Below, piece after piece: positions 18,432 through 27,637 of a stretch of 64,000 nt of DNA; the first letter of the stretch is position 1; each line of letters opens with the position of its first letter. The position numbers and the translations under genes are program-made. Source of the DNA: Amycolatopsis deserti (GTDB taxonomy: Bacteria; Actinomycetota; Actinomycetes; Mycobacteriales; Pseudonocardiaceae); NCBI RefSeq assembly GCF_014653945.1, contig NZ_BNAU01000007.1, positions 186,001 through 250,000 of the forward strand, read 5' to 3'. The notes below the pieces were generated by a model that searched no databases, was not told where the DNA came from, and worked only from the letters and a program-made list of their open reading frames with translations.

Positions 18432-19394
18432 ATGCCGACCCCGTTGATCATCGATACGGACCCGGGCGTGGACGACGCCTTCGCGATCGCGCTGGCGGCG
18501 CTGAGCGAGGACGTCGACCTGCTGGGGATCACGACGGTCTTCGGCAACGTCCCGCTCGAAGCGACCACCCTCAACGCGCGCCGCGTGCTGGCGCTGTGCG
18601 GGCGCGCGGACGTGCCGGTCGCGGCCGGGGCCGCACGACCGCTGGTGCACGCCCAGCTGCGACGCGCCAGCCACGTGCACGGCTCGGACGGGTTGTCCGG
18701 ACGCTCGGCCGCGCTGCCCGAGCCGGTTCGCGAGCTGGAGCCGGGCGGTGCGGTGAGCCTGCTGGTGTCGTTGCTGGAGGCCGCGGACGAGCCGGTGACG
18801 ATCGCGCCGATCGGGCCGCTGACGAACATCGCGCTGCTGCTCGCGGCGCATCCCGAGGTGCGGCAGAAGATCGGCCGCATCGTCGTGATGGGCGGCGGGC
18901 TGGCCGGCGGCAACACGACGGGCGCGGCGGAGTTCAACATCTGGAGCGATCCGGAGGCGGCGCGGCGGGTGCTGGTCGAGGAGACCGTGCCGTGCGTGCT
19001 GGTGCCGATGGACCTGACCTACCGGTGCGCCGTGGACAGCGCGTGGCTCGGCAAGCTCGCCGCGTCCGGGCCGATCGGCGCCGCGCTGGACGCGCTGACG
19101 CCGGATTACCTGGCGCACTACCGCAAGGCGCTCGGGTGGGACGGGATCGTGCTGCACGACGCGGTCGCGGTCGCGGAGGCGATCCGGCCGGGCATCCTGC
19201 GGACGGAGACCTACCCGGTCGAGGTGGAGTGCTCGCTGGGCCCGGCCCGCGGCGCGACGCTGGTCGACCGGCGGCGGCAGGCCCTGCGCGCCGACGCGGA
19301 AGGCGATGTGGCGCCCGGCCGCATCGAGGTCGCGGTGGACACCGAGCTGGACGAGCTGCGGGCGTTCCTCCTGGAGCGCCTGACGCGCGGCTGA
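18432..19394 (+). CDS. Inosine-uridine-type nucleoside hydrolase
   Basis: 320-aa nucleoside N-ribohydrolase (IunH family), releasing base and ribose from nucleosides for salvage. The calcium-binding signature DTDPGVDDAFA is at residues 8-18. The conserved GPLTNIA, VVMGGG, EFNIWSDPEAA and LHDAVAVAE (C-terminal Asp metal ligand) follow in order. TAGGTT (18420-18425) ends 6 nt upstream of ATG 18432, implying a leaderless transcript. Base specificity cannot be read from sequence alone. Confidence 0.92.
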   Translation: MPTPLIIDTDPGVDDAFAIALAALSEDVDLLGITTVFGNVPLEATTLNARRVLALCGRADVPVAAGAARPLVHAQLRRASHVHGSDGLSGRSAALPEPVRELEPGGAVSLLVSLLEAADEPVTIAPIGPLTNIALLLAAHPEVRQKIGRIVVMGGGLAGGNTTGAAEFNIWSDPEAARRVLVEETVPCVLVPMDLTYRCAVDSAWLGKLAASGPIGAALDALTPDYLAHYRKALGWDGIVLHDAVAVAEAIRPGILRTETYPVEVECSLGPARGATLVDRRRQALRADAEGDVAPGRIEVAVDTELDELRAFLLERLTRG

Positions 19395-19427
19395 AGCCCG
19401 CGGACTCGGGTGCCGAACTCGCGAGGG

Positions 19428-20921
19428 TCAGGGCTGCGCCGGGTGCGGGATGCGCATCGCGGCCAGGCGCTTGTTGCGCGCGGAAGCGCTTTCCGTCCCC
19501 TTGGCGGCCCCGGTGCAGCGCGGGTAGCTCAGTTGCGGGTCGGGGTCGAGGATCTTCTCGCACGTGACGGAGTGCTCGACGTCGCCCGCGAAGAACCGCA
19601 GGCTCGTCCCCGGCCGCACCAGCACGTGCGACAACCGGACGTCGTGCTCGTCGCGGTCCTCGCCCAGGCCGAAGAACGGGTCGGCGTACCGCACGCCGTC
19701 GGCCTCGAAGTGGTGCTCCTCGCCGTCCGCGTCGAGCGCCTCGGCGAGCACGCCGAGCGTCACGCTCGCCGGGATCACCAGCCGCCACCACGACGTCGGC
19801 TTCCGGCCGGTCACGGTGACCTTCAGCTGGTACACGGTCAGCCGCACCGACTCGGCGAACGCCCGCAGCTCACGGCGCAACGCGGTCGCCTCCGGCTCCA
19901 GCGCGTCGAGCCCGCCGCGGTCGCGTACGTAGTGGTAGGCCTCCTCGACGCCGCTCCGCTCCCGCGCCGACAACGCGTACTCGGTGACCAGCCGCCGCCG
20001 CTCCGGGCCGGACAACCCCGGGCCCTCGTCCCACATCTCCAGCATCGCCGCGGCGTGCGGGCGCACGTTGCGGTAGCCCAGCGCGACGTGCCAGGCCGGC
20101 AGCACCTCGTCGCCGAACCCGGCGACCACCTCGATGGCTGCCACGCGCTCGACCGGTGACGCGAACTCGGCGGCGTACAGCAGCTGCGCGGCGCCGTCGA
20201 CCGGGCGCCTGCCCGCGAACCAGCGCAGCGCCTGGCGCCAGGCCTCGTCGGCGGGCAGCGGCGCGAGACGGCCCAGCAGCTGGGCGGCACGCAGGTCGGG
20301 CGTGACCGGCCGCGGTTCACGAGCGGCCCACTCGTCGAGCGCCCACTGGCCCAGCGGCGTCACCTTCCGGTCGCCGTCCAGCGCACCGAACTCGGTGAGC
20401 ACGTCGAGGGCGGCATCGAGCGGGAACAGTTCCGCGCCACCGAAACTCGACGCGACCGCGTCGGCGTCCTCGCTGCCCTTGAGCAGCCGGTGCACCGAGA
20501 ACACCAGGTCGTCCAACAGCGGGCCGTTCGCCAGCGCGGTCAGCACCGCCCGGCACAACGCGAACGCGCCACGGCGGCGCGGATCGGCCGACTCCGCGCG
20601 CAGGACCGCGTCGAGGCCCTTGAGCCACAGCTGCGCCGGATCGTCGTGCGGCGGGCGCGCGACCGCCTCCGCGACGCCGACCTCGATCAGCCCCGCGCCT
20701 TCCGCGGCCACCCACGGCCGGTGGATCGTGACGACGTCCGCGGCCGAGCGGACCTTCTCCCCGACCTCGACGCCCAGCACCCCGGCGACCGAGGGGACGT
20801 CCGCGGGCCGCAGAACTCCTTTGGGGGTAACGGGTCTCCCGTCGCCGACCCAGCTCGCCAGCGCCCTCGTCCGGGAGAGCGCGGGGCACTGACTCGCCAA
20901 TGTGGAGATTCCGGTACTCAC
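19428..20921 (-). CDS. Large protein with C-terminal plasmid pRiA4b ORF-3-like domain
   Basis: 497 aa. From about residue 370 the segment VYQLKVTVTGRKPTSWWRLV followed by VTLGVLAEALDADGEEHHFE is characteristic of the pRiA4b ORF-3 (IS1096 TnpR-like) domain, a small ferredoxin-like fold of unknown role often linked to mobile elements. Upstream residues 40-360 are helical, with a possible winged-helix stretch (ALDVLTEFGALDGDRKVTPLGQWALDEW, about 183-210). The C-terminus has Lys/Arg-rich residues (SASARNKRLAAMR). GTG 20921 is the likely start, with no clear ribosome site. Function unknown. Confidence 0.75.
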   Translation of the reverse strand: MSTGISTLASQCPALSRTRALASWVGDGRPVTPKGVLRPADVPSVAGVLGVEVGEKVRSAADVVTIHRPWVAAEGAGLIEVGVAEAVARPPHDDPAQLWLKGLDAVLRAESADPRRRGAFALCRAVLTALANGPLLDDLVFSVHRLLKGSEDADAVASSFGGAELFPLDAALDVLTEFGALDGDRKVTPLGQWALDEWAAREPRPVTPDLRAAQLLGRLAPLPADEAWRQALRWFAGRRPVDGAAQLLYAAEFASPVERVAAIEVVAGFGDEVLPAWHVALGYRNVRPHAAAMLEMWDEGPGLSGPERRRLVTEYALSARERSGVEEAYHYVRDRGGLDALEPEATALRRELRAFAESVRLTVYQLKVTVTGRKPTSWWRLVIPASVTLGVLAEALDADGEEHHFEADGVRYADPFFGLGEDRDEHDVRLSHVLVRPGTSLRFFAGDVEHSVTCEKILDPDPQLSYPRCTGAAKGTESASARNKRLAAMRIPHPAQP

Positions 20922-21023
20922 CCGCAGGACTTTAGCGAGCAGGCCCCGCCACCCGGACGGGTGTTTCCGTCCACAGTAGAGATGTCGACAAGTCGATCAC
21001 GGCGGCACGCTAGGCTCGGACCG

Positions 21024-21776
21024 GTGAGCGATCTCAGCCTGACGGTGCTCGGTTCCGCCACGCCCTACCCCGAGCCGGCCAACCCGTGCTCCGGCTACCT
21101 GGTCTCCAGCGGCGAGACACACGTGTGGCTGGACGCCGGTCCCGGCACGCTCGCCGAACTGCGCCGCCACACCAGCCTAGACCGGCTGGCCGGCATCTGG
21201 ATCTCGCACCTGCACGCCGACCACTGCGCCGACCTGCTCACCGCCTACTACGGCGCGCTGTTCGCCGACCTCGAACTGGCCGCGCCGATCCCACTGTTCG
21301 GCCCGCCCGGGATCGCCGACCGGCTGGCCGGGTTCCTGACCAACGGCCCGTCCCGCAGCCCGGTCGAACGGGCCTTCGCGGTGCACGAGCTGTCCGACGG
21401 GCACCGCGCCGAACTCGGGCCGATGACGTTCACCGCCGCGGCCGTCGAGCACGGCATGCCGGCCTTCGGCGTGCGGATCGAGGCCGGCGCGGCGTCGCTG
21501 GCCTACTCCGGCGACACCGCGCCCTGCCCGGCGGTGGCGGCGCTGGCGAAGAACTGCGACGCGCTGCTGTGCGAGGCGGACGGCCCCGTCCCGTCGGAGG
21601 TCCACCACACGCCGGAGGACGCGGGAGCCGCCGCGACCGCGGCGGGGACGCGCAAGCTGATCCTCACCCACGTCGGGCCGTTCCTCACCCCCGGCGAGGC
21701 CGTCACGCGAGCCGCGGCGCGCTTCGACGGGCCGGTCGCGTACGCCGCTCCGGGCGCGGTCTTCCACCTGAGCTAG
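21024..21776 (+). CDS. MBL-fold metallohydrolase (ribonuclease Z / cAMP-phosphodiesterase-like)
   Basis: 250 aa. The metal motif HLHADH lies at residues 62-67 (His62, His64, Asp66, His67), with further ligands in AVEHGMPAFG, SGDTAPC and LTHVGPF. The N-terminus LTVLGSATPYPEPANPCSGYL is closely related to the second MBL gene at 35930, so the two are paralogues. Relatives include RNase Z and the atypical class II cyclic-nucleotide phosphodiesterases. GTG 21024 follows TAGGCT (21011-21016) by 7 nt, a leaderless pattern. Its stop abuts the convergent DDN-family gene with a 4-bp CTAG overlap. Confidence 0.87.
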   Translation: MSDLSLTVLGSATPYPEPANPCSGYLVSSGETHVWLDAGPGTLAELRRHTSLDRLAGIWISHLHADHCADLLTAYYGALFADLELAAPIPLFGPPGIADRLAGFLTNGPSRSPVERAFAVHELSDGHRAELGPMTFTAAAVEHGMPAFGVRIEAGAASLAYSGDTAPCPAVAALAKNCDALLCEADGPVPSEVHHTPEDAGAAATAAGTRKLILTHVGPFLTPGEAVTRAAARFDGPVAYAAPGAVFHLS

Positions 21777-22102
21777 TCGAGGTCGACGCGTACCGTCAGC
21801 AGTGCGATCCCCAGGCGGCGCACGATCATGAGGTTGCCCGCGGGCAGTCCCGTCAGCCGCTCGTGCGGATCGTCGTCGGGCAGGAGGTGCGCCGTGCCGG
21901 TGCGCCACATGCGACCCAGCCGCACGCGCACCTTCGGATTGGCCTCGATGTTGCGGACGTAGGACGCCCGCCGCCCGTCACCGGAGACGAACCAGAACGC
22001 GCCGTCGACGACCTTCCCGCCGACCGGCGTGTGCCGGGGCCGACCGGCGTGTGCCGGGGCCGACCGGTACGGCGGCCGATCGTCTCGAGGACCAGGATTC
22101 AC
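21773..22102 (-). CDS. N-terminally truncated F420/DDN-type nitroreductase family protein
   Basis: 109 aa. From about residue 19 the sequence (GRPRHTPVGGKVVDGAFWFVSGDGRRASYVRNI then NPKVRVRLG) is the split-barrel core of deazaflavin (F420)-dependent nitroreductases. The expected 25-35 residues ahead, including the usual TxGRRTGRPR approach, are disrupted. A 20-bp tandem duplication (22021-22060) shifts the frame exactly there, and removing one copy restores IGRRTGRPRHTPVG but then meets a stop a little upstream. The gene may encode a shortened protein from GTG 22102 or be a decaying pseudogene. Confidence 0.6.
   Translation of the reverse strand: MNPGPRDDRPPYRSAPAHAGRPRHTPVGGKVVDGAFWFVSGDGRRASYVRNIEANPKVRVRLGRMWRTGTAHLLPDDDPHERLTGLPAGNLMIVRRLGIALLTVRVDLD
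22021..22067. repeat. 20-bp tandem duplication inside the DDN-family gene
   Basis: CGACCGGCGTGTGCCGGGGC occurs at 22021-22040 and again at 22041-22060, with the next 7 bp (CGACCGG) beginning a third copy. The unit is not a multiple of three and shifts the reading frame of the overlapping gene. Confidence 0.95.
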
Positions 22103-22154
22103 CCTTCACGAATACTCCCGTTCCTCCGGAACGCGAAATTAGTGAGCGTTGCTA

Positions 22155-22175
22155 ATAGCTCTGGCTTAGAGCTAT
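22155..22175. promoter_or_regulatory. Inverted repeat before the MarR gene, likely operator
   Basis: ATAGCTC and GAGCTAT form perfect 7-bp arms around a 7-nt spacer, ending 10 bp before the marR-type start. It sits where a self-binding MarR dimer would block the promoter of the regulator-ABC operon. Confidence 0.6.
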
Positions 22176-22184
22176 CTTGGCGAC

Positions 22185-22621
22185 GTGCGAGAACTGGCCG
22201 AGAACCTGATGACCACCACGGCCGCGCTGCGGCGGGTCGTCCGGCGGCGCGTGCGGGACACGCTGCCGCACGCGCCCCTGCGTCCGGCGCAGATCGAACT
22301 GCTCCGGGTGGTCGAGGAACATCCCGGCATCGGCGTCGCCGCGGCCGCGCGTGCCCTGCACCTGGCCGGAAACTCGGTGAGCACGCTGGTCAACCAGCTC
22401 GTCGAGGGCGGACTGCTGGACCGGCGGATCGACCCCGCCGACCGCCGGGCCGCGCGGCTCGACCTGACCGGCCCGGCGCGGGACCGGCTGGCGAACTGGC
22501 GGCGCACCCGCACCGATTTCGTGGCCTCGGCGATCGCGACCCTGCCCGCCGGGGACCGCGGCGCGATCGAAGCCGCACTGCCCGCGCTCGGCCGGCTGAT
22601 CGCCGCGATCCAGGAGGAGAG

Positions 22622-22625
<4 letters not shown>
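22185..22625 (+). CDS. MarR family transcriptional regulator
   Basis: 146 aa winged helix-turn-helix protein. The recognition region is AAARALHLAGNSVSTLVNQLVEGGLL (about residues 48-73), followed by the wing DRRIDPADRRAARLDLT (about 74-90), where the Asp-x-Arg-x4-D-R-R-A pattern is typical of MarR. GTG 22185. Its ATGA stop/start overlap with the ATP-binding gene shows one operon, so it probably represses the downstream efflux pump and responds to a pump substrate. Confidence 0.9.
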
Positions 22626-23428
<803 letters not shown>

Positions 23429-24279
23429 CCCGCGACCGGTCCGCCGCCTGCTGTCCAGGGTGGGCACGATGTGCCTGGTGGAGCTGCAGAAGCTGCGCCG
23501 CGACCGCTCCGAACTCATCACCCGCGCGATCCAGCCCGCGCTGTGGCTGCTGATCTTCGGCGAGACCTTCACCCGCCTGCGCGCGATCCCCACCGGCGAC
23601 ACGCCCTACCTGGACTTCCTCGCCCCCGGCATCCTCGCGCAGTCCGCGTTGTTCATCGCGATCTTCTACGGCATCCAGATCATCTGGGAACGCGACGCCG
23701 GTGTGCTCGGCAAGCTCCTCGTCACGCCGACCCCGCGCGCCGCGCTGGTCACCGGCAAGGCGTTCGCGGCCGGGGTGCGGGCGTTCGTGCAGGCGGTGAT
23801 CGTGCTGATCCTCGCCGCGGTCCTCGGCGTCGGCCTCACCGCGAACCCGCTGAAGCTCCTCGGCGCCGCGCTCGCCGTGGTGCTCGGCTCGGCGTTCTTC
23901 TGCTGCCTGTCGATCGTGATCGCCGGGCTCGTGCTGTCCCGCGAACGGCTGATGGGCATCGGGCAGGCGATCACGATGCCGTTGTTCTTCGGATCGAACG
24001 CGCTCTACCCGGTGGATCTGATGCCCGGTTGGCTGCGGGTGCTCAGCCACGCCAACCCGCTCAGTTACGAGGTGGACGCCCTCCGGGGGCTGTTGATCGG
24101 CACCGCGAACCACGTCTGGGTGGACCTCGGCGTGCTCGCCGGTTCCGCCGCGGTCGCCATCGCGGTCGCGTCCGCCCTGCTCGGGCGGCTGGTCCGGTGA
24201 GTTTGCCCGATTCGGCCCCGGGTAATCCGGTAGGCACATCACGGACCGTGATGACCATCGGATAGAGGGGACAGGCGAT

Positions 24280-24903
24280 ATGTCTCTCCCGGGAGATGCC
24301 CGCGTCCGGAAGTCCGGTTTCCAGCCGGTCCAGGTGCTCGCCGCGCTGACCGGCCTGCTCTTCCTCGTGCTTGGCGTCGCCGGGTTCCTGCGGACCGGCT
24401 TCAGCGACTTCACCAGCAACGAGCCCGAGACGATCGTGGGCTTCATGATCAACCCGCTGCACAACGCGGTGCACACGGCCATCGGCGTGCTCGGCCTGCT
24501 CTGTTCGGCGGCCTCGCCGTCGGCGCGGATGTTCGGCTGGATCCTGTTCCTGGGATACGGCGTGGTGTCCGTCTGGGGCCTGATGATCACGGGCGTCATC
24601 TCGTCGAATCCGGTGTCCGGTCTGGGCAACCCGCTCAACCTCGACGCCGCCGACAACTGGCTGCACGTTCTGGCCGCCCTGGTCGGTCTGATCATGGCCT
24701 TGATGCCCGCGCGCAAGAGGGTGATGATCGACGAAAGCGACGTGGACACCGCCTCGATGGTGCTGCCGCCGATCACGGACGAGAACGTGCCCGGCAACGC
24801 CGACGTGCCCACCCGCCCGGTTCCGCAGCAGATGCCGCCCGCGCAGGGCCGGCACCGCCCGTCGCGCTGGCGGATGCACCGGCCGGGCCGCACCGCCCAC
24901 TGA
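24280..24903 (+). CDS. DUF4383 membrane protein
   Basis: 207 aa with four membrane helices in the first 145 residues (about 18-38, 62-80, 88-108, 127-145). The conserved NPLHNAVHTAIGVLGLL and DNWLHVLAALVGLI stretches (paired His in helices) are the DUF4383 hallmark. The C-terminal 60 residues are polar, Pro/Arg-rich and probably cytoplasmic. Family function is unknown. ATG 24280 is 10 bp after a purine-rich AGAGGGGACAGG site. Stands alone, downstream of the ABC operon. Confidence 0.82.
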   Translation: MSLPGDARVRKSGFQPVQVLAALTGLLFLVLGVAGFLRTGFSDFTSNEPETIVGFMINPLHNAVHTAIGVLGLLCSAASPSARMFGWILFLGYGVVSVWGLMITGVISSNPVSGLGNPLNLDAADNWLHVLAALVGLIMALMPARKRVMIDESDVDTASMVLPPITDENVPGNADVPTRPVPQQMPPAQGRHRPSRWRMHRPGRTAH

Positions 24904-24924
24904 TCGTCAGGCAGACTGCCCCGC

Positions 24925-25665
24925 GTGAGCGGAACGGTGCTGGTGCTCGGCGGGCGCAGTGAGATCGGCCTCGCCGTCGCACGGAAACTCGTGGACGGTG
25001 AGCGGAAGTTCGTGCTGGCGGCCCGGCGCAGCGGCGACCTCGACGACGAAGAGGCGTCGCTGCGCCGGGCCGGCGCGTCCGAGGTGGCGCGGGTCGAGTT
25101 CGACGCCGACGACGTGGCGCGGCACCGCGAGGTGCTGGACGCGGTGGTCGCCGAGCACGGTCCACTGGAGACGGTCGTGGTCGCGTTCGGGATCCTGGGC
25201 GACCAGGAGCGGGCCGAACGCGACGCGGCGCACGCGATGGCCGTGATCCACACGGACTACGTCGCGCACGTGAGCATCCTGACCGAGCTGGCGAACCTGT
25301 TGCGCGCGCAGGGCAGCGGACAGCTCGTGGTGTTCTCCTCGGTCGCCGGGGTGCGGGTGCGGCGGGCGAACTACGTGTACGGCTCGGCGAAGGCCGGGCT
25401 GGACGGGTTCGCCAGCGGCCTGGCCGACGCGTTGCACGGCAGCGGCGTGCGGCTGCTGCTGGTGCGCCCGGGGTTCGTGATCGGGCGGATGACCGAGGGC
25501 ATGTCGCCCGCCCCGTTCTCCAGCACGCCCGAACAGGTCGCGACGGCGACGGTGCGGGCGCTGCGGCGGGGACGCGGGGAGGTCTGGGTGCCGCCCGTGC
25601 TGCGCCCGGTGTTCTTCCTGATGCGGCTGCTGCCGCGGGCGATCTGGCGGCGCATGCCCCGCTGA
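24925..25665 (+). CDS. SDR resembling decaprenylphosphoryl-2-keto-ribose reductase DprE2
   Basis: 246-aa short-chain dehydrogenase. The cofactor loop is LGGRSEIGLAVA (about residues 8-19), and the catalytic Ser/Tyr/Lys appear in VFSSVAGVRVRRANYVYGSAKAGLDGF (Tyr-x3-Lys about 152-156). The FGILGD turn, the VRRANYVYGS block and the C-terminal WVPPVLRP with LLPRAIWRRMP match DprE2 (Rv3791), the NADH-dependent second step of decaprenylphosphoryl-arabinose formation. No dprE1 or other arabinan gene is nearby, so the exact substrate is inferred. A perfect hairpin follows the stop. Confidence 0.8.
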   Translation: MSGTVLVLGGRSEIGLAVARKLVDGERKFVLAARRSGDLDDEEASLRRAGASEVARVEFDADDVARHREVLDAVVAEHGPLETVVVAFGILGDQERAERDAAHAMAVIHTDYVAHVSILTELANLLRAQGSGQLVVFSSVAGVRVRRANYVYGSAKAGLDGFASGLADALHGSGVRLLLVRPGFVIGRMTEGMSPAPFSSTPEQVATATVRALRRGRGEVWVPPVLRPVFFLMRLLPRAIWRRMPR

Positions 25666-25671
25666 ACACGA

Positions 25672-25701
25672 CGAAGGCCACTCCCGCGGGAGTGGCCTTC
25701 G
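25672..25701. terminator. Bidirectional terminator
   Basis: A perfect 30-bp palindrome (15-bp arms beginning CGAAGGCCACTCCCG, no loop base left over) lies 6 bp after the DprE2-like stop and 15 bp before the stop of the convergent gene, so it serves both. Confidence 0.9.
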
Positions 25702-25716
25702 GTTCGCGTCGAGGGG

Positions 25717-26526
25717 TCAGCCGCCGAGCAGACCGCCGACCAGGCCGCCCACGACGTCCAGCAGGCCGCCGTTCTTCTTGGTGGTCGGCTGGGTCGACTG
25801 CGGCGAGCTGCTCGGCTGCTCCGAGGTCGGCTCGGTCGTGGGCTGGGGTGTCGTGGTCTGGGGCGTCGTGGTCGCCCGCGGGCTGGTGGCCTGGGCCTGG
25901 GTCCCGCTAGTGCCCGCGGCGGGCGCCGGGGCGGCCGAGGTGGTCGACGGCGCGGCCGTCGTGTCACGGCCGGTCGTGGACTGGCCGCTGCGCGCCTGGC
26001 TGCTCGAGCCGCCGGTGCCACCCTGCTGGGCCGCCTGCGTCTGCGCCTGCGAGGACGCGCTGCCCGACGGCGGAAGCTCGGAGCTGGTCGAGGTCGGCGT
26101 GCTGCTGGCCAGCAACTGCTGCTGCGGAGCGGCGATCGTGCTCGTCGACGTGTGGCCGGTGCTCGTGTCCGGGCCGCCGCCCGCCCCGCCGGGCGCCGCC
26201 GCGTCGTGCAGCTGCCCGGTGGTCAGGGTGCTGACCGCGACACCGGCCAGCGCCGCCACACCCGCCGCGAGCGCGCCGATGCGGCCGGCCTTGCGCTTGT
26301 CCCACCGGCTGCCCGGCTCGCTCTCGCGGCGCAGGATGCTGGCCGCCGGGATGCGCACGGTGGGCGCCTCGGCCATCTCCGGGGTGATGCCGGAGTCGTC
26401 CACCGGCTCCTTCGGCAGCTTCACCGCGGTGAACTCCTGCGTGACGCCTTCCCGGTGCAGCAACTCCGCGACACTGATCTGCCGCGTCGTGGCACTCGCT
26501 CGAGTGTCTTTGTCGTCGCTCGTCAC
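25717..26526 (-). CDS. Membrane-anchored Ser/Thr/Pro-rich protein
   Basis: 269 aa. A polar N-terminal cytoplasmic part of about 80 residues includes QISVAELLHREG (about 16-27), a short motif seen in actinobacterial membrane-anchored regulatory or envelope proteins. One membrane helix follows (about 83-103), then a 150-residue low-complexity Ser/Thr/Gln/Pro/Ala region, probably external and possibly glycosylated. It ends in the hydrophobic Gly-rich GGLLDVVGGLVGGLLGG. GTG 26526 has GGAGAGG 6 nt upstream. No enzyme domain is visible; a wall-spanning or anchoring role is inferred. Confidence 0.7.
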   Translation of the reverse strand: MTSDDKDTRASATTRQISVAELLHREGVTQEFTAVKLPKEPVDDSGITPEMAEAPTVRIPAASILRRESEPGSRWDKRKAGRIGALAAGVAALAGVAVSTLTTGQLHDAAAPGGAGGGPDTSTGHTSTSTIAAPQQQLLASSTPTSTSSELPPSGSASSQAQTQAAQQGGTGGSSSQARSGQSTTGRDTTAAPSTTSAAPAPAAGTSGTQAQATSPRATTTPQTTTPQPTTEPTSEQPSSSPQSTQPTTKKNGGLLDVVGGLVGGLLGG

Positions 26527-26596
26527 GCTGAACCTCTCCAAATCCGCTTACTGCCCGCGACATGATTACTGTTGTTATCAGTTCGTTGCCTTAGGT

Positions 26597-26612
26597 CGTG
26601 ACTGAGGTCACA
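26597..26612. promoter_or_regulatory. Crp-type binding site
   Basis: CGTGACTGAGGTCACA matches the mycobacterial Crp pattern (C/T)GTGA-N6-TCAC(A/G). It lies in the 178-bp divergent space between the STP-rich membrane protein gene (start 26526) and the 60-aa gene (start 26705), about 71 bp upstream of the former. Control by cAMP-Crp is inferred. Confidence 0.5.
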
Positions 26613-26704
26613 CTCGATAGGCCAAATGTCGTACGCACCGTGACAAGCCGATAGCTCTGCCCACCCGATACTGTGACCGTGATCGCGCGATACCGGAGGT
26701 GAGC

Positions 26705-26887
26705 GTGGCGGGACGCAACCCCTTGTCGTGGGTGAGCAGCGTGGCGGACTGGTTCGAGCAGCGCGGCGTCTACGTGCCCGGCGAGGACAACCACACGGTC
26801 GACCCGTGGCGCGATTTCGGCTGGCTGATCGTGGCGTGGCTGGTCGGCTGCGGCACCTTCATCCTCTTCCTCGCGATGGCGGTCTGA
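26705..26887 (+). CDS. Small single-pass membrane protein, 60 aa
   Basis: 60 aa. A polar N-terminus with conserved-looking PLSWVSSVADWFEQRGVYVPGED is followed by one C-terminal membrane helix (about residues 38-58). I prefer GTG 26705 because GGAGGT (26695-26700) is correctly spaced; GTG 26699 would overlap that site. Similar short membrane proteins occur in actinomycetes without known function. Expression may share the upstream Crp-like site. Confidence 0.6.
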   Translation: MAGRNPLSWVSSVADWFEQRGVYVPGEDNHTVDPWRDFGWLIVAWLVGCGTFILFLAMAV

Positions 26888-27084
26888 ACCTCTGCGGGTG
26901 AGCGCCATCACGGCTGGTGCCGCTCCGGTCACGGATCGGCCACAGCCCGACACCAGGTCCGCGTCAACCCCGCTTGGTGACTCGCACGCACTCGCGAGTA
27001 GCGACAGAGTGGAGCGCGCCCGGCGGAAATACCTACCCCGAACGGACCAGCCGGGCGCAGTGAAGACGTGAGGAAGTGGCCCCT

Positions 27085-27612
27085 GTGCGCACCCCGAGGC
27101 ACGCGATGGCCGCTCTCGCCCTGGTGGCGGTGACCGCTTGCGGTGCGCCGGCGCAGGTCGAGGGCGGGTCGACGAGCACCGGTGGTGACGTGGCGATCCA
27201 GCAGGCGGTTCCCGCGCTGCGCACCCTGGACTTCGGCGGCCAGTTCCGGTTCGGCGACGGGGTCGCGGTGTCGGTGTCCGCGCCGAAACCGTTCAAGCCC
27301 AGCGAAAGCGCGTATCCGCGCAGCGACCGGGCCGTGGCGTTCGAGATCATCATCCGCAACGACGGCGACCAGCCGTACCGGTTGTCCGGGCTGAGCGTGT
27401 CGGCGACCGTCGGGGACGTGGCGTCCAAGCAGGTGGTGGACTCGACGCAGGGCTACAGCGGGATCGTCGACGCGGGCAAGGACGTGCAGCCCGGGCGCGA
27501 CGTGCGGCTGAACCTGGCCTTCACCGCGCCGCCGGAGCCCGCCGAGATGCGGCTGACCCTGCGGCCCACCGCGACCAGCCCGGTGATCGCCGTGTACTGC
27601 GGGCCCGCCTGA
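27085..27612 (+). CDS. Putative lipoprotein, DUF4352-like
   Basis: 175 aa. A type II signal peptide ends in LVAVTAC, with Cys19 the lipidation site. A Ser/Thr/Gly linker follows, then a beta-rich domain of about 120 residues ([42 protein letters not shown]) of the Telomere-repeat-like/DUF4352 immunoglobulin type found in many surface lipoproteins. GTG 27085 is chosen because AGGAA lies 9 nt before it; GTG 27076 is the alternative. Ligand unknown. Confidence 0.75.
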   Translation: MRTPRHAMAALALVAVTACGAPAQVEGGSTSTGGDVAIQQAVPALRTLDFGGQFRFGDGVAVSVSAPKPFKPSESAYPRSDRAVAFEIIIRNDGDQPYRLSGLSVSATVGDVASKQVVDSTQGYSGIVDAGKDVQPGRDVRLNLAFTAPPEPAEMRLTLRPTATSPVIAVYCGPA

Positions 27613-27637
27613 CTCCTCGCCCGGATACGCTCGGGGC

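Noticed and set aside
19428..20921. Mobile element carrying the pRiA4b ORF-3-like gene
   Set aside because: No transposase, terminal inverted repeats or plasmid genes surround it; base composition matches its neighbours.
22021..22067. Attachment-site or transposon target duplication
   Set aside because: The 20-bp copies are directly adjacent with nothing between them and no integrase or transposase gene lies nearby.
21024..22102. Biosynthetic gene cluster around the MBL, DDN-family and ABC genes
   Set aside because: No core synthase, precursor peptide or tailoring set is present; the genes form separate small units.
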